In this document: positions 21,600 to 34,254 of the stretch, piece after piece
Numbering within the stretch: position 1 is the first letter of the stretch
How the letters are laid out: each line of letters starts with the position of its first letter
From: Lumbricus rubellus
Taxonomy: Eukaryota; Annelida; Clitellata; Crassiclitellata; Lumbricidae
Length of the DNA: 64,000 bases
NCBI GenBank assembly: GCA_945859605.1
Contig: OX243814.1
Coordinates: forward strand, 17,063,628-17,127,627
Direction of reading: 5' to 3'
Program-made: the position numbers and the translations under genes
Notes under the pieces: generated by a model
Told to the model about the DNA's origin: nothing
The model's database searches: none
The model's input: the letters and a program-made list of their open reading frames with translations, nothing else

Positions 21600-24010
21600 A
21601 CCTGTATGGCAAATAGCCCAAATATAGGCCATTGTCTTCATATGAATGTACTTAAGGCCTACACCACCCACTTCCACCTGTGTGTGTGTCTTAATAAATC
21701 TCTTTGTGTTTCTCTCTTTCTCCCTCTCTCTTTGTTTATCGCTGAAATGTATCAAATACAAGCCATTGTCTTTGTATCAATAGAATTAAGGCCTGCCCAA
21801 CCCACTTTCACCTGTGTCTCTGTCTTAATTACTCTCTGTCTCTCTATATTTCTCTGTCTTTCTGTCTATATCTCTATGTTTCTCTCTATCTATCACACTG
21901 TCTGTCTCTGTTTGTGTGTGTCTGTGTGTGTGTCTGTTTCTGTCTCTCTTAGCTTATGTCTATACCCTTCTAACCAATTCCTCTACTATATTTATCTATT
22001 TTAGTTCATAAATATGCCAGAAACATGAGATCCGGAAAACAATTACAATGCTCAAATATTTTATTTCATATATATGCCAGAAACATGAGATCCGGAAAAC
22101 AATTACTATGCTCACATGCATTGCAAATAGGCCTTAAATGGGTCAACTACACGCCTTTGTCTTCGTATCATTATACCAAAGGCCTGTCCCACCCACTTTC
22201 ACTTGTATTTCTGTCTTATTTACTCTCTTGTCTCTCTATATGTCTTTCTGTCTATATCTCTATGTTTCTCTCTGTCTATCACACTGTCTGTCTCTGTTTA
22301 TGTGTGTCTGTGTGTGTGTCTGTTTCTGTCTCTCTTAGCTTATGTCTATACCCTTCTAACCAATTCCTCTACTATATTTATTTATTTTAGTTCATATATA
22401 TGCCAGAAACATGAGATCCGGAAAACAATTACAATGCTCAAATATTTTATTTCATATATATATGCCAGAAACATGAGATCCGGAAAACAATTACAATGCT
22501 CACATGCATTGCAAATAGGCCTTAAATGGGTCAACTACACGCCTTTGTCTTCGTATCATTATACCAAAGGCCTGTCCCACCCACTTTCACTTGTATTTCT
22601 GTCTTATTTACTCTCTTGTCTCTCTATATGTCTTTCTGTCTATATCTCTATGTTTCTCTCTGTCTATCACACTGTCTGTCTCTGTTTATGTGTGTCTGTG
22701 TGTGTGTCTGTTTCTGTCTCTCTTAGCTTATGTCTATACCCTTCTAACCAATTCCTCTACTATATTTATTTATTTTAGTTCATATATATGCCAGAAACAT
22801 GAGATCCGGAAAACAATTACAATGCTCAAATATTTTATTTCATATATATATATGCCAGAAACATGAGATCCGGAAAACAATTACTATGCTCACATGCATT
22901 GCAAATAGGCCTTAAATGGGTCAACTACACGCCTTTGTCTTCGTATCATTATACCAAAGGCCTGTCCCACCCACTTTCACTTGTATTTCTGTCTTATTTA
23001 ATCTCTTGTCTCTCTATATGTCTTTCTGTCTATATCTCTATGTTTCTCTCTATCTATCACACTGTCTGTCTCTGTTTGTGTGTGTCTGTGTGTGTGTCTG
23101 TTTCTGTATCTCTTAGCTTATGTCTATACCCTTATAACCAATTCCTCTACTATATTTATCTATTTTAGTTCATATATATGCCAGAAACATGAGATCCGGA
23201 AAACAATTACAATGCTCAAATATTTTATTTCATATATATATGCCAGAAACATGAGATCCGGAAAACAATTACAATGCTCACATGCATTGCAAATAGGCCT
23301 TAAATGGGTCAACTACACGCCTTTGTCTTCGTATCATTATAAACAAGGCCTGTCCCACCCACTTTCACTTGTGTTTCTGTCTTATTTACTCTCTTGTCTC
23401 TCTATATTTCTCTCTGTCTTTCTCTCTATCTCTCTATGTTTCTCTCTGTCTATCACACTGTCTGTCTCTGTTTGTGTGTGTCTGTGTGTGTGTCTGTTTC
23501 TGTCTCTCTTAGCTTATGTCTATACCCTTCTAACCAATTCCTCTACTATATTTATTTATTTTAGTTCATATATATGCCAGAAACATGAGATCCGGAAAAA
23601 ATTACAATGCTCAAATATTTTATTTCATATATATATATATGCCAGAAACATGAGATCCGGAAAACAATTACAATGCTCACATGCATTGCAAATAGGCCTT
23701 AAATGGGTCAACTACACGCCATTGTCTTCGTATCATTATACCAAAGGCCTGTCCCACCCACTTTCACTTGTATTTCTGTCTTATTTACTCTCTTGTCTCT
23801 CTATATGTCTTTCTGTCTATATCTCTATGTTTCTCTCTATCTATCACACTGTCTGTCTCTGTTTGTGTGTGTCTGTGTGTGTGTCTTTTTCTGTCTCTCT
23901 TAGCTTATGTCTATACCCTTATAACCAATTCCTCTACTATATTTATTTATTTTAGTTCATATATATGCCAGAAACACGAGATCCGGAAAACAATTACAAT
24001 GCTCAAATAT
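21600..24010 (+). repeat. CT-rich satellite, left arm, about 390-bp units
   Basis: The anchor GGGTCAACTACACGCC begins at 22140, 22528, 22918, 23305 and 23705 (spacings 388, 390, 387, 400). A more diverged unit lies at 21600-22000. Each unit holds CCAGAAACATGAGATCCGG, a CT/GT-rich tract and a TTTATTTTAGTTCATATATA stretch. Many long ORFs cross it because of the CT-rich tract; none is a gene. Confidence 0.95.
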
Positions 24011-24029
24011 ATTTATCGAAGATGATTAG

Positions 24030-24165
24030 TGTCGGAGGCAGAGAACAACCTCACACTTGGCGTTTATATTGCGACCGAGCGACCCGCTGTAAAGATCCGC
24101 CGGGAATTGAACCAGGGCCGCCGGCGCGCCGAGCGGGCTACAACCCACTCGACCACGCAGGATGT
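24030..24165 (-). mobile_element. tRNA-like SINE fragment in the centre of the satellite palindrome
   Basis: On the minus strand CGTGGTCGAGTGGGTTG resembles an A box and GGTTCAATTCC (24113-24103) a B box, in the spacing of a tRNA head. It is a different family from the SINE at 1235-1435. It cannot be an intact tRNA gene as I cannot fold a proper acceptor stem. Confidence 0.6.
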
Positions 24166-24296
24166 GCTATTGAAGGCTATTATACGTGCTTCGTTTATAT
24201 ATTACTGTGCCTAATTGATTAGCATAATGATAAGGTTTGAAATGTCGGTGAGGAAGTTAGGCAGAGTGACACATTGAATAGACAATACAAATGCTA

Positions 24297-24334
24297 AGAG
24301 AGAGAGAATTATAGAGCCATAGAGAAGAGAGAGC

Positions 24335-24410
<76 letters not shown>

Positions 24411-24480
24411 TAGAGATATAGAGATAGATAGAGAAATAAAGAGAGAGAGACAGACAGTATGACATATAGACAGACAGACA
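24297..24480. repeat. GA-rich simple repeat
   Basis: Mostly (GA)n with GATA interruptions. It joins the spacer to the inverted satellite arm and is the strand complement of the CT tracts in the left arm. Confidence 0.9.
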
Positions 24481-25740
24481 GTGTGATAGATAGAGAGAAA
24501 CATAGAGATATAGACAGAAAGACATATAGAGAGACAAGAGAGTAAATAAGACAGAAATACAAGTGAAAGTGGGTGGGACAGGCCTTTGGTATAATGATAC
24601 GAAGACAAAGGCGTGTAGTTGACCCATTTAAGGCCTATTTGCAATGCATGTGAGCATTGTAATTGTTTTCCGGATCTCATGTTTCTGGCATATATATGAA
24701 ATAAAATATTTGAGCATTGTAATTGTTTTCCGGATCTCATGTTTCTGGCATATATATGAAATAAAATATTTGAGCATTGTAATTGTTTTCCGGATCTCAT
24801 GTTTCTGGCATATATATGAACTAAAATAGATAAATATAGTAGAGGAATTGGTTATAAGGGTATAGACATAAGCTAAGAGAGACAGAAACAGACACACACA
24901 CAGACACACACAAACAGAGACAGACAGTGTGATAGACAGAGAGAAACATAGAGAGATAGAGAGAAAGACAGAGAAATATAGAGAGACAAGAGAGTAAATA
25001 AGACAGAAACACAAGTGAAAGTGGGTGGGACAGGCCTTGTTTATAATGATACGAAGACAAAGGCGTGTAGTTGACCCATTTAAGGCCTATTTGCAATGAA
25101 TGTGAGCATTGTAATTGTTTTCCGGATCTCATGTTTCTGGCATATATATGAAATAAAATATTTGAGCATTGTAATTGTTTTCCGGATCTCATGTTTCTGG
25201 CATATATATGAACTAAAATAAATAAATATAGTAGAGGAATTGGTTAGAAGGGTATAGACATAAGCTAAGAGAGACAGAAACAGACACACACACAGACACA
25301 CATAAACAGAGACAGACAGTGTGATAGACAGAGAGAAACATAGAGATATAGACAGAAAGACATATAGAGAGACAAGAGAGTAAATAAGACAGAAATACAA
25401 GTGAAAGTGGGTGGGACAGGCCTTGTTTATAATGATACGAAGACAATGGCCTGTAGTTGACCCATTTAAGGCCTATTTGCAATGCATGTGAGCATTGTAA
25501 TTGTTTTCGGGATATCATCTTTCTGGCATATAAACGAAATTATTAAATCAATATAGTACAGGAATTGGTTAGAAACGTAGAGACATATGCTAAGAGAGAG
25601 AGACAGACAGTCTGACATATCGACAGAGATATATAGAGATAGAAAGAAAGACAAAGAGAGAAATAGAGAGAGAGAAAGAGAGTTATTAAGACAAAGACAC
25701 ATGTGAAAGCGGTGGGAAAGGCCTTAATTATTTTGAAAGG
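24440..25740 (-). repeat. CT-rich satellite, right (inverted) arm
   Basis: Same units as the left arm in reverse orientation. The anchor's reverse complement lies at 24621, 25073 and 25459 (spacings 452 and 386); the longer first spacing is due to duplicated CCGGATCTCATGTTTCTGG blocks. The outermost unit (25500-25740) is diverged, mirroring the diverged outer unit at the left edge. Confidence 0.93.
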
Positions 25741-26573
25741 AAGACAATGGCCTGTATTTGAACATTTCTTTTTAACAATTTACAAAGGTTTGCGTTATAT
25801 TGTTTTTGAAGGCTATATGGCAAATTGTTTTTTGCCGGAAACGTCTTTTCACCATGTGATTGATTCCGGGCTGTGAATTTTAAATTTAGGGGGAGAAAAA
25901 GTTAATGAAAAATTTCTTTTACGATTACTTGCATAGCTTCGATTGTAAATAAGCTGTATGTGATGAAGAAATTTTAATTGCCTTGCAATTTTTTTTAAAA
26001 TAACGGCTAATTTCTTGGTGTTTTTGTATTTACGAGTTTTCGTGCTTACGTGTTGCTACCTTTACCGAGGTTAAAATTTTGACAATATTCATGGGATATT
26101 ACCTGTTTTATATTGACAGCTTGTGCAGCATTTATTCTGGTAATTTTTAATTGCGAATAACTAATAAAATGTGTTGGATACAGCTGTAAATTTTTTGCTA
26201 GGTTATTGGCTTTTGTGTAGATTCTAATCTGGTAAACCTTTGCAGTTTGATCCATTGCAAACTATCACAGCCGTTAATGGAATTGACTTCATTAGAGCTG
26301 GCATTTTGAGTATCAATATATTTGAGCAGGCACTGGATGACTGTCCTAATCTGATTGCGGCTTGGTTTTTCTGTGCCACTATTTGATGCTGCTGATTAAC
26401 AAGTAATTTATAATGGTTGATCAGTATTAATTTAAGTTTATATCTTTGCTTAAATTGCCATTTGTTAAATGATCTGTTAGGAGGAAGTAGTGACATAATT
26501 TTTTTAAAGTATCTAAAGCTATTAACCTGTAGTTTTTAAATGGCTTAAAGTTTTGTTTGATTTGTACTTGCAG
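25741..26573. other. Region upstream of GHITM; no gene seen
   Basis: No convincing ORF. The first coding exon of GHITM is preceded by a splice acceptor ending at 26573, so a non-coding first exon and the promoter must lie here or further left, beyond the satellite. Confidence 0.45.
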
Positions 26574-26586
26574 AAAGACATCGAAG

Positions 26587-29500
26587 ATGTTTGCAATGAA
26601 AGTTGCTCTTCATCGGCCGCTGGTGATGTTCGTGGCACCAGTCAGCCGTCCCGCTGGTTCCCTGCTCTTGCCCACAGGAAGGCAGAGTGTGAAATGCAGT
26701 GCTAAGAGGTTTGCGTCGGAAGAAGGAAGTCGCTCTTCAACGCTTCGACGAGTCAAGGTTTCGCAAACTAAGTCAATTAAAGAAAGATTGATGGCACCAG
26801 CTGGTGACACAGGTAAAGCAACTTTTGGTCTATTCTTGAAACTGCTTTGGTTAGTTTGTCAGAATGCACAAAGCTTCAATTTTAAATGGTTGAGCACTTC
26901 CATATACATACAATACAGCTGATATTTTGTAATGGCTCCGTCAAGCAAGCCGCATTTCAGAAGTGTGCTCGATATGATGGATCATTCTGAGATTATGAAG
27001 GTTAAATCCATGAGTTGAAGGATTTTTTACAAATGAGTGAAGACATAGGATTGAATGACAATACTTTATAACTCATGATATTTACAAAGTGAAGCTCCAG
27101 TCTCGTATAACATTTGAAATTTTTTTCACAGCTATCACAAGAAATTGAAGGAAAAACCAATTGAAATTTAAACTTCTGCATAATTTGAAATTTTGTCTAA
27201 TATATTGAATGCTAACCTGGTGGTGGTTTTGTATTCTGATGACAAATAAGTTTAATTTTAATTATTTAATTGGTAGTAATTCTTATTATAATCAATTAGT
27301 TCTCTTAAAAGTACTAATTGTAATTATAATGTTGGAATTCGAACTGAATGCCAATTCTAAGCAATTAACGTTTAAATCTTAATTACCCATCAATGGTGTA
27401 GAGTGTAGATGAAGCTGGTTATAAGTTGCAGAGTAAGCCTTCTTGATTCAGCTTGTGCAAAAGTCCAACAGGCTTAATAATGAAAATCATTTGTTTAACA
27501 TTTTTATTTTAAATTTTATGAGCTGTGGCAATTTGCTGCACTGCTTAATACACATCTTAAATTTGCTACCAAGTGTGAGTTTTGTTTCTGAAATGCATAA
27601 AACGGCTTTTTATTTCTTTGGCAGCTTTTACCAGCGGTCGAGGTTTGTTGGCCGGTGCGTCAGTCGTTGGTCTTGGGGCTCTGTGCTACTATGGTCTCGG
27701 TCTTTCCAATCAAGTCGGAGCCATCGACCGAGCCGCGTAAGTTTAAGAATCAATTAAGTTTTGAATGAAAATCAATTTCTGGTTAGTCATGCGTGAAGTA
27801 CTTTTATGGGGTGGGGCATTCCAGGTCAAATCAACACAATTTTAAATTAAAATCTGCATCATCATCTCCGAATTTGATGAAATTTGGCAAGATGGTAGAA
27901 CCCAATGAGAAACGCTCAAAACCAAAATTTTAGATTTTTGGGTCAACCGGTTTCCGAGATATGGGTCATTGAAGGTCGACCCAAATGACCCGATTTCCAC
28001 AAACCGGACGAGGTTTAAACTGCTGTATCTCAGCTCATATTGCACCTAGAAACAAAAATGAGGTACCAAATTAAAGCTGAGTGAATGCTCTATTTGGGCA
28101 AGGTAGCTAGAAATAGTTATTTTGAGTCTTTAAAAAAATGTGAGCATCTGTAACCTATTAACCCTGACCCAGGTCACTTAGTACTCTGATAATTTTATGA
28201 ACTTTTTACCATTCAAAGATCTCACTGTTCTAAAGAGTTGTTGAAAATTTCAAAGTGGGAACTCAAGTAGTTTTTTTGTTATGAGTTTTTAATGGTCACC
28301 CAAGGGCGCGAATTGCATGATGAATGAAGGTACACATGACAAATTACGTCGCTGACAGTTATAAAATATGAGTTTTAATGAAAAAGACAATTCAGAGCTC
28401 TGTCAGATCACAATTCAGTCTTCTCAGTTTCAGGCCAAGCTATAATATTATATTCTGTCTTTCCAGGGCTATTGTGGTAGCTTGCATCTCATGGGCACTC
28501 AGCGTATATGCCCTCTCAGTGCTCGTCGTTGGCTGAAGTCCTGCTGTCAGCAAATCCACACAAGATATAATCAGTAAATCACTTGTATGAGGATAATGAA
28601 AAGATGGAGAAGGTCCATGCGGATGCAGAGAGTTTATTTCAACTTTACTTTGTGGTACACCAAATGGGGCAGGAACCCAGCAGGACCTAGGGGAACCATC
28701 AGTAATAAATACATGTATATTACCTGGTAGGTGTTAATATAGGGACTTTGTGCACTGAGGTAACATACATGTATGCTGGACACACTGAAGGGGAAATAAA
28801 CTGAAACTGAGAAGACTGAATTGTGATCTTACAGAGCTCTGAATTGTCTTTTTCATTAAAACTCATATTTTATAACTGTCAGCGACGTAATTTGTCATGT
28901 GTACCTTCATTCATCATGCAATTCGCGCCCTTGGGTGACCATTAAAAAATCATAACAAAAAAACTACTTGAGTTCCCACTTTGAAATTTTCAACAACTCT
29001 TTAGAACAGTGAGATCTTTGAATGGTAAAAAGTTCATAAAATTATCAGAGTACTAAGTGACCTGGGTCAGGGTTAATAGGTTACAGATGCTCACATTTTT
29101 TTAAAAGACTCAAAATAACTATTTCTAGCTACCTTGCCCAAATAGAGCATTCACTCAGCTTTAATTTGGTACCTCATTTTTGTTTCTAGGTGCAATATGA
29201 GCTGAGATACAGCAGTTTAAACCTCGTCCGGTTTGTGGAAATCGGGTCATTTGGGTCGACCTTCAATGACCCATATCTCGGAAACCGGTTGACCCAAAAA
29301 TCTAAAATTTTGGTTTTGAGCGTTTCTCATTGGGTTCTACCATCTTGCCAAATTTCATCAAAATCGGAGATGGTCATGCAGAAACACTGTGATGATTTGA
29401 CCTGGAATGACCCGGGTACTTCAGATGTGCTCTTATGTGTCCTAATACTTATGTATGTACATTTATTATATAATATTCTTTAATGATTCAATCTGACAAA

Positions 29501-32500
29501 CCGCAGAATGATTACAGGTACAGGTTATACGAAATACGACCCACTATAGCATGACACGCAGGTCGGCTTTACAGCAGTGGTTTCAGTAGCGTAACACTAT
29601 ATATAAATGAGGCTATCACTGTGGCATGTAGTACTGGATCATATAATTATTGTTACACTTGTATGGGACTTTGGATTACATTTAATTTAATGTAATTTCT
29701 AATTTGACATTATATGAAGCCTTTTTCTATACAATCTCTAACCTTTGTGATGCATCCACCTAAATACTTTGCTGTTGTATCAGTGCAGTATTAAGCCACA
29801 ACTGTGCTGATATGGTTCTAGACCACTGCTTGTATGTCCTATGCTGTATGATAATGACAGGCTTGTAACACATGGCAGTTTACAGACCAGCAGTGATGAT
29901 TATGATGATGTGTGATTTCAGTTTGTGGCCAGAGGTTGTTCGTACTCGCATAAGGGACACATATGCCTACTTTGGTGGCAGTCTCGTCTTCACGGCTGCG
30001 TCTGCCGTTGCCATCAGCCGTAGTCCGCGAATGATGAACCTCATGATGCGCAACTCGTGGGTGGTGAGTTTCGCAGACTTCCCTTCTGACAATGACACCA
30101 CATCATGTGGTATCTGAATTCAGGTTTTGATAAATTTCGCTGAATTTTAAGTGCTTTGAATTTTTCAGTTTTCTGTTGTAGCGAATGTGCAGAATGTATT
30201 CAGTTTAGTGAGGACATGCTACAACTCGAAATTACTCTTGGATGCAGGAGTGGGCTTTGTAGGTGCTGTGTATTTGTTAGAAAGTCCTTAAAGATACTGG
30301 CTTAGATGATGATTGGCAAAGAATTGGAATTTTATTCTATAGGCGCTTAAAACACATTTACTTCAGTCCTGGTTCCAGAAATAGGTTGGGATCACTACTG
30401 TTGTGCATCTCATGAAGAAGCCTGTGACAAGTGCTTCTTGCTGAGGTGCTATATAAATATATCTGTGCTTACAGTTACAAATGACTGACATGCATTCAGT
30501 TTGCGAAAGAGATCGCGAAGAAAAGTAACAAAGAAACGCCCTACTTTAACGTCATGTTGTTACGTTATTTAAGTTATTTAAAATGTTTTATCATTGATCA
30601 GTTCAATGTAATGGCTGTGGAGTACAGTACACTGAAACAGAATTTGGTTGTATTTAAAGATAGTTTTCGTCATCAAGAAGAGGTTGGATGTTCTTGCAAT
30701 TTGTTTCAGTCGTTGATTGGTTGTATGGCTGCGATGATGGGAACAGGAATGCTCTGTCGGTCGATTCCATACCAAGAGGGCTTTGGTACCAAACAGTTGG
30801 CTTGGATTTTGCATAGCTGTACAGTTGGTGCCGTCATTGCTCCTCTCACTCTTCTCGGCGGCCCACTGCTCATCAGAGCAGCATGCTACACGGCTGGTGT
30901 TGTTGGAGGCAAGTTGCCGACAGTTTTGTTCAGTGGCGTAGCTACCATGTGTGCAATGTGTGCAAAGCACACGGGCCCACGACCTCCAGGGGCCCATGAA
31001 GATTGTAAAATTAATTATTACTCTAACTTATAACTAGTAATTCACATTAAATTTTTTTTGTGACAGATGTAATTTTGTGAACACACTTGCACACTAGAAT
31101 TACCTCGTTACATTTCTGATGCACGCGTAAACCACCGTGCTTTTAACTTCTGTTTTCGTCTCAAGTCATGACGGTCAAATTGCAAGATGACGTTGGTGTG
31201 TTTGTGTGTGAACGATAATAAGGAATAGATATACATGTAATACAGTTTAAAGTTGAGAGCATGACATGAATCATACCGGCATAAGATTTTCATTTCGTTG
31301 ATTCGATTTTCTATGCATATATGGTAGCGTAAGGGCTTTCAAATGCTACCTATGATAGATGACATTGTGATAATTACATTGTATAATGTCCGTCTATCTG
31401 TCACGTTCGTGTATTGTAACCAAACGGTGCGCCGCAGATACCTCATATACATGTAGACATAGGCTACTTGTCACAGACATGCTCGTGTATTCCGGTCATC
31501 TGCTCAATATGGTAAGGTAGACTAGGCCGGTAGTCACCTGACATCTCCCTCAACCAGGGTTAGAAATTCCGTGGTTTGATACTGCTCTCTCAGCTCCTCT
31601 CAGCTCTATCCCAAAATCCGGGATAGGGCCTACCCTACACTAAATTGAGCACGCGTGGATCAGTGTCCGAGGAAGTTATGTATTTGAACCTATTTTTCCA
31701 CTTGCAGAGAATATGGCTAAACTTATTTTAGGTACTATGAAAAGTTGACGATCGTATCGTTTTTGGCGTGAAAATTGCACATCATGGACCAGAATTGATA
31801 GATGATTGACCTTTTTTCCTAAGCAAAAGTTTGAAAAGTCTAAAAAACTCTATGATGCCAAGACACTGTTTTAAGTGAGCCTTCTAATAATAAGTGGATA
31901 GGTCTGCAAGACTGCATCCTGGCAGATTTAAATTCATTAACCTGAAAAATCACTGCATTTATTATACTTAACTTTTTCTGTCTCAATCATGCAGCATTCA
32001 TGTTTATTATGTGAGTTGTTTTACTATTACGTGTGTTAGGCCCAATAGCAAAAATAATGCCATTGAATAGTCAGGATCGCAAGAACTCAGTTAAGGATAT
32101 CGGCCTTACAAGACCAAGCAGGGGTCCATACGGGACCTCTGCACACGGGCCCACGAAAAGCTAGCTACGCCACTGGTTTTGTTCATTGTAGTAGATAATA
32201 TCTTAGTGTATTTTGACATTAATTGTATGAGAAAACTGTAATATGAAGCTATAATCATAAGATGCCTTTTACAATTCAGTCAGTATTCTTCAATCCAGTC
32301 TCACTCCATTTATCTCGTGTTGTTTAAATATGTTTTTGTTGTTGTTGCTTAGCATAACAGGGCAATTCAGTATACAGTTATTAGCTTTCAGAATGATTTA
32401 CCGTACTGGGGAAATGGGCAAGTAGATTCCTTTCCTACTCTTAATATTTCTAAAATAGAACTACAAATAAAGCATAATTTTTCCTCTGATTGACGGAACC

Positions 32501-33989
32501 GTATGAAGGCCGTGTGTGATAGAAGATGGATGTATTTTTTATTGTCTATGATTGGTTTGAGACTCTCAATCAACTGCAGTGCATTTTGATTGGCCTGTGA
32601 TTGATTGAGACTCTCAATCAACTGCAGTTCTTGATGTTGCTGAACAGGTCTTTCGACCGTTGCCATCTGTGCACCAAGTGAGAAGTTCATGAACATTGGT
32701 GGTCCGCTTGCAATGGGTCTTGGTGTCGTCTTTGTCTCCTCGATCGGTACGTCATTTCTCGCATTCATTATCTGTGATAATGCGATGTAAACTAAGGCAA
32801 TGTAATGTAAGATAGGTGACATTTGAAGTGACTGTTGATGTCTGTACAAGCATCATCTCAGCTGTTGTTGGTCAAGTCGTTTGGATTTTGTTTTTACTGT
32901 ATTCTAAAGTTTAAACAAGTTTCTCAGTCTGTTGCATAATGCTATGAAATAATGTGGTTTGTTTGTTTTGTCTGTATGTGCACACTGCACTTGTTATGGC
33001 GCCCCTTCAAGCTCTCTCTACTCAGAGGCGCTCCCGAATGCAGAGCGGACACTGCATCAGAGTTTCACACCGAAGCGCTGAGCAATTGTGAGTGAAGGAC
33101 TTGCCCAAGGTCCTTACGTGGCGAGGTGGATTCGAACCTCGAACCTTCCGGCGCCAAGGCAATGACTACACCACTGCGAAGCATACTTCATGTTGTAATT
33201 CGTTGCTTCTGTCCGTTCATTTGGATATTGTTTTATTGATAATTATTAACACGTTGGCTGCTGATTTGCTGTGTTAAATGACTCAATGGGGGGACATGTT
33301 AACACGTCCCTCGCGGCCAACGTGTTAAATGAGATGTGTGTTTGTCATTCAGGCAGCTGGTTCCTTCCACCATCAACCGTCCTGGGAGCCGGTCTCTATT
33401 CGGTGGCCGTTTATGGTGGTCTCGTACTTTTCGGAATGTTCCTTCTCTACGATACGCAAAAGATTATGCATGCAGCCGAGAACCATCCAACTTACGCCAT
33501 GCAGCCATACGACCCAGTTAACCAGTAAGCAAGCAAGCTATCCATCTCTCATTGTAATCTCAGCATTTTTATTTTGACATAGGATCGGTAAAAGTTCTGC
33601 TGCAATTCAGTTGTGAGCAAGATATACCGTGAAATAGTTTTACAAATATATGTAAAAAGAAGATGGAATCGGAATAAAAATCGGGGGGAAACGTCGTTTT
33701 ATTCGAAAAATAAAAAACGACAAAAAAAACGGAAATGGAAAATAATTTGACTTTTTACATCTTAACCTGCATTTTAAAATTAAAACCCTTGTTTATTTAC
33801 TATATGTATCTCTTAAATGATGACGTTGATGATAAATTGAGTTAACCACATGAATTGAGAGCGTTAATTACAGCAATTTAATTATTTGCAATTGTTCATT
33901 GCAGTTCTGTTGGCATTTACATGGATACGATCAACATCTTCATAAGAATCGCAATGATTCTCGCCAACGGTGGATCGAGAAAGAAGTAA
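26587..33989 (+). CDS. GHITM: Growth-hormone-inducible transmembrane protein (TMBIM5/MICS1)
   Basis: Seven coding exons: 26587-26812, 27625-27736, 29922-30063, 30710-30908, 32648-32746, 33353-33524, 33905-33989. They total 1035 bp and 344 aa, against about 345 in vertebrates. The protein is a BI-1/TMBIM-family multi-pass protein of the inner mitochondrial membrane linked to cristae and ion exchange. The N-terminus is basic and hydroxyl-rich like a targeting peptide. Family stretches seen: GLGALCYYGLGLSN, AVAISRSP, LGGPLLIRAACYTAG, STVAICAPSEKF, FLLYDTQK, IYMDTINIFIR, ending GGSRKK. All splice phases close. The intron after exon 4 has a GC donor (GGAG|GCAAGT) instead of GT. Introns hold a fold-back element, a hAT-type element, a SINE and a TTAA mini-element. 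Confidence 0.97.
27814..29414. mobile_element. Fold-back element with about 615-bp inverted arms in GHITM intron 2
   Basis: Left arm 27815-28433 and right arm 28801-29412 are near-perfect reverse complements, with a 367-bp loop. Arms start GGCATTCCAGGTCAAATCA / GGTCATTCCAGGTCAAATCA. A possible short target duplication GTACTT lies a few bases outside each end. No transposase is encoded. A transcript of this intron could form a very long hairpin. Confidence 0.9.
30300..30465 (+). mobile_element. LINE/SINE 3'-tail remnant
   Basis: Ends in GAGGTGCTATATAAATAT, the type of tail seen also near 2410-2440, 8341 and 46165. Only the tail is recognisable. Confidence 0.35.
30931..32175. mobile_element. 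Non-autonomous hAT-type element in GHITM intron 4
   Basis: 1245 bp with ends CAGTGGCGTAGCTA and its exact reverse complement. The 8-bp target duplication GTTTTGTT lies at 30923-30930 and 32176-32183. CAGTGGCGTAGC ends are common for hAT elements. Inside each end GCACACGGGCCCACG occurs as a further repeat. No transposase ORF. It begins 22 bp after the GC splice donor of GHITM exon 4. Confidence 0.9.
32979..33175 (-). mobile_element. tRNA-derived SINE, copy 3
   Basis: Same family as 1235-1435, nearly complete, in GHITM intron 5. B-box-like GAGGTTCGAATCC and ACCTTGGGCAAGTCC are intact; the A-box side is diverged. Confidence 0.85.
33246..33328. mobile_element. TTAA-bounded palindromic mini-element 7
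   Basis: 83 bp, TTAACACGTTGGCTGC at the left and GCGGCCAACGTGTTAA at the right. It ends 24 bp before GHITM exon 6. Its core is unrelated to the TTAACCC types. Confidence 0.65.
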
Positions 33990-34254
33990 AAAAGAACATT
34001 GACGAAAGACATATTTAATGCCCAACAGCATTTCAAACTCTTAGTTTTTTTAAACATGAATTCATTGTTGATTTAACATTTAGAATCGCTTGTGCTATTC
34101 TGACAATTCCTAAAACAAACAAACTCCTGATGCCCATGCAAACTATGACAAACGTCAAGTACAGTCTGTATGATTTAATGAAAGTCTTTGAAAGCTACTT
34201 TCAATGTAAAAAATATTTACAAATTTAATCCCATTAGTTCACATAGTGTATATA

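Larger units (their letters stand above)
21380..26080. mobile_element. Palindromic satellite structure bounded by a short inverted repeat (candidate composite element)
   Basis: Left end 21380-21410 (AAAATTTTACC, then GGTAAAGGTAGCAACACG) matches the reverse complement of 26050-26080 with one small gap. Between them lie a + oriented satellite (21600-24010), a central spacer with a tRNA-like SINE and GA repeats (24011-24440), and the inverted satellite (24440-25740). No flanking target duplication is visible. The GGTAAA ends recall the neighbouring MITE family. Whether the whole block moved as one unit is inference. Confidence 0.55.

Noticed and set aside
24030..24165. Possible functional tRNA gene
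   Set aside because: A- and B-box-like words are present but no clean cloverleaf or acceptor stem; better explained as a SINE.
21606..25702. Many long ORFs rich in Leu/Ser/Cys on both strands
   Set aside because: They are translations of the CT/GT-rich satellite and recur once per unit; no start context, splice pattern or protein similarity.
21600..25740. CRISPR-like array
   Set aside because: Units of about 390 bp with CT tracts in a eukaryotic genome; no short repeat-spacer structure.
28460..28540. Exon-like stretch after TCTTTCCAG in the loop of the fold-back element
   Set aside because: Would encode about 22 hydrophobic residues and a stop, and GHITM exons on either side already join in phase with conserved sequence.
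30554..31033. 159-codon ORF covering GHITM exon 4
   Set aside because: Only 30710-30908 is GHITM coding sequence; the rest is intron and the hAT-type element read through.
32388..32849. 153-codon minus-strand ORF
   Set aside because: Antisense of GHITM exon 5 (32648-32746) and flanking intron.
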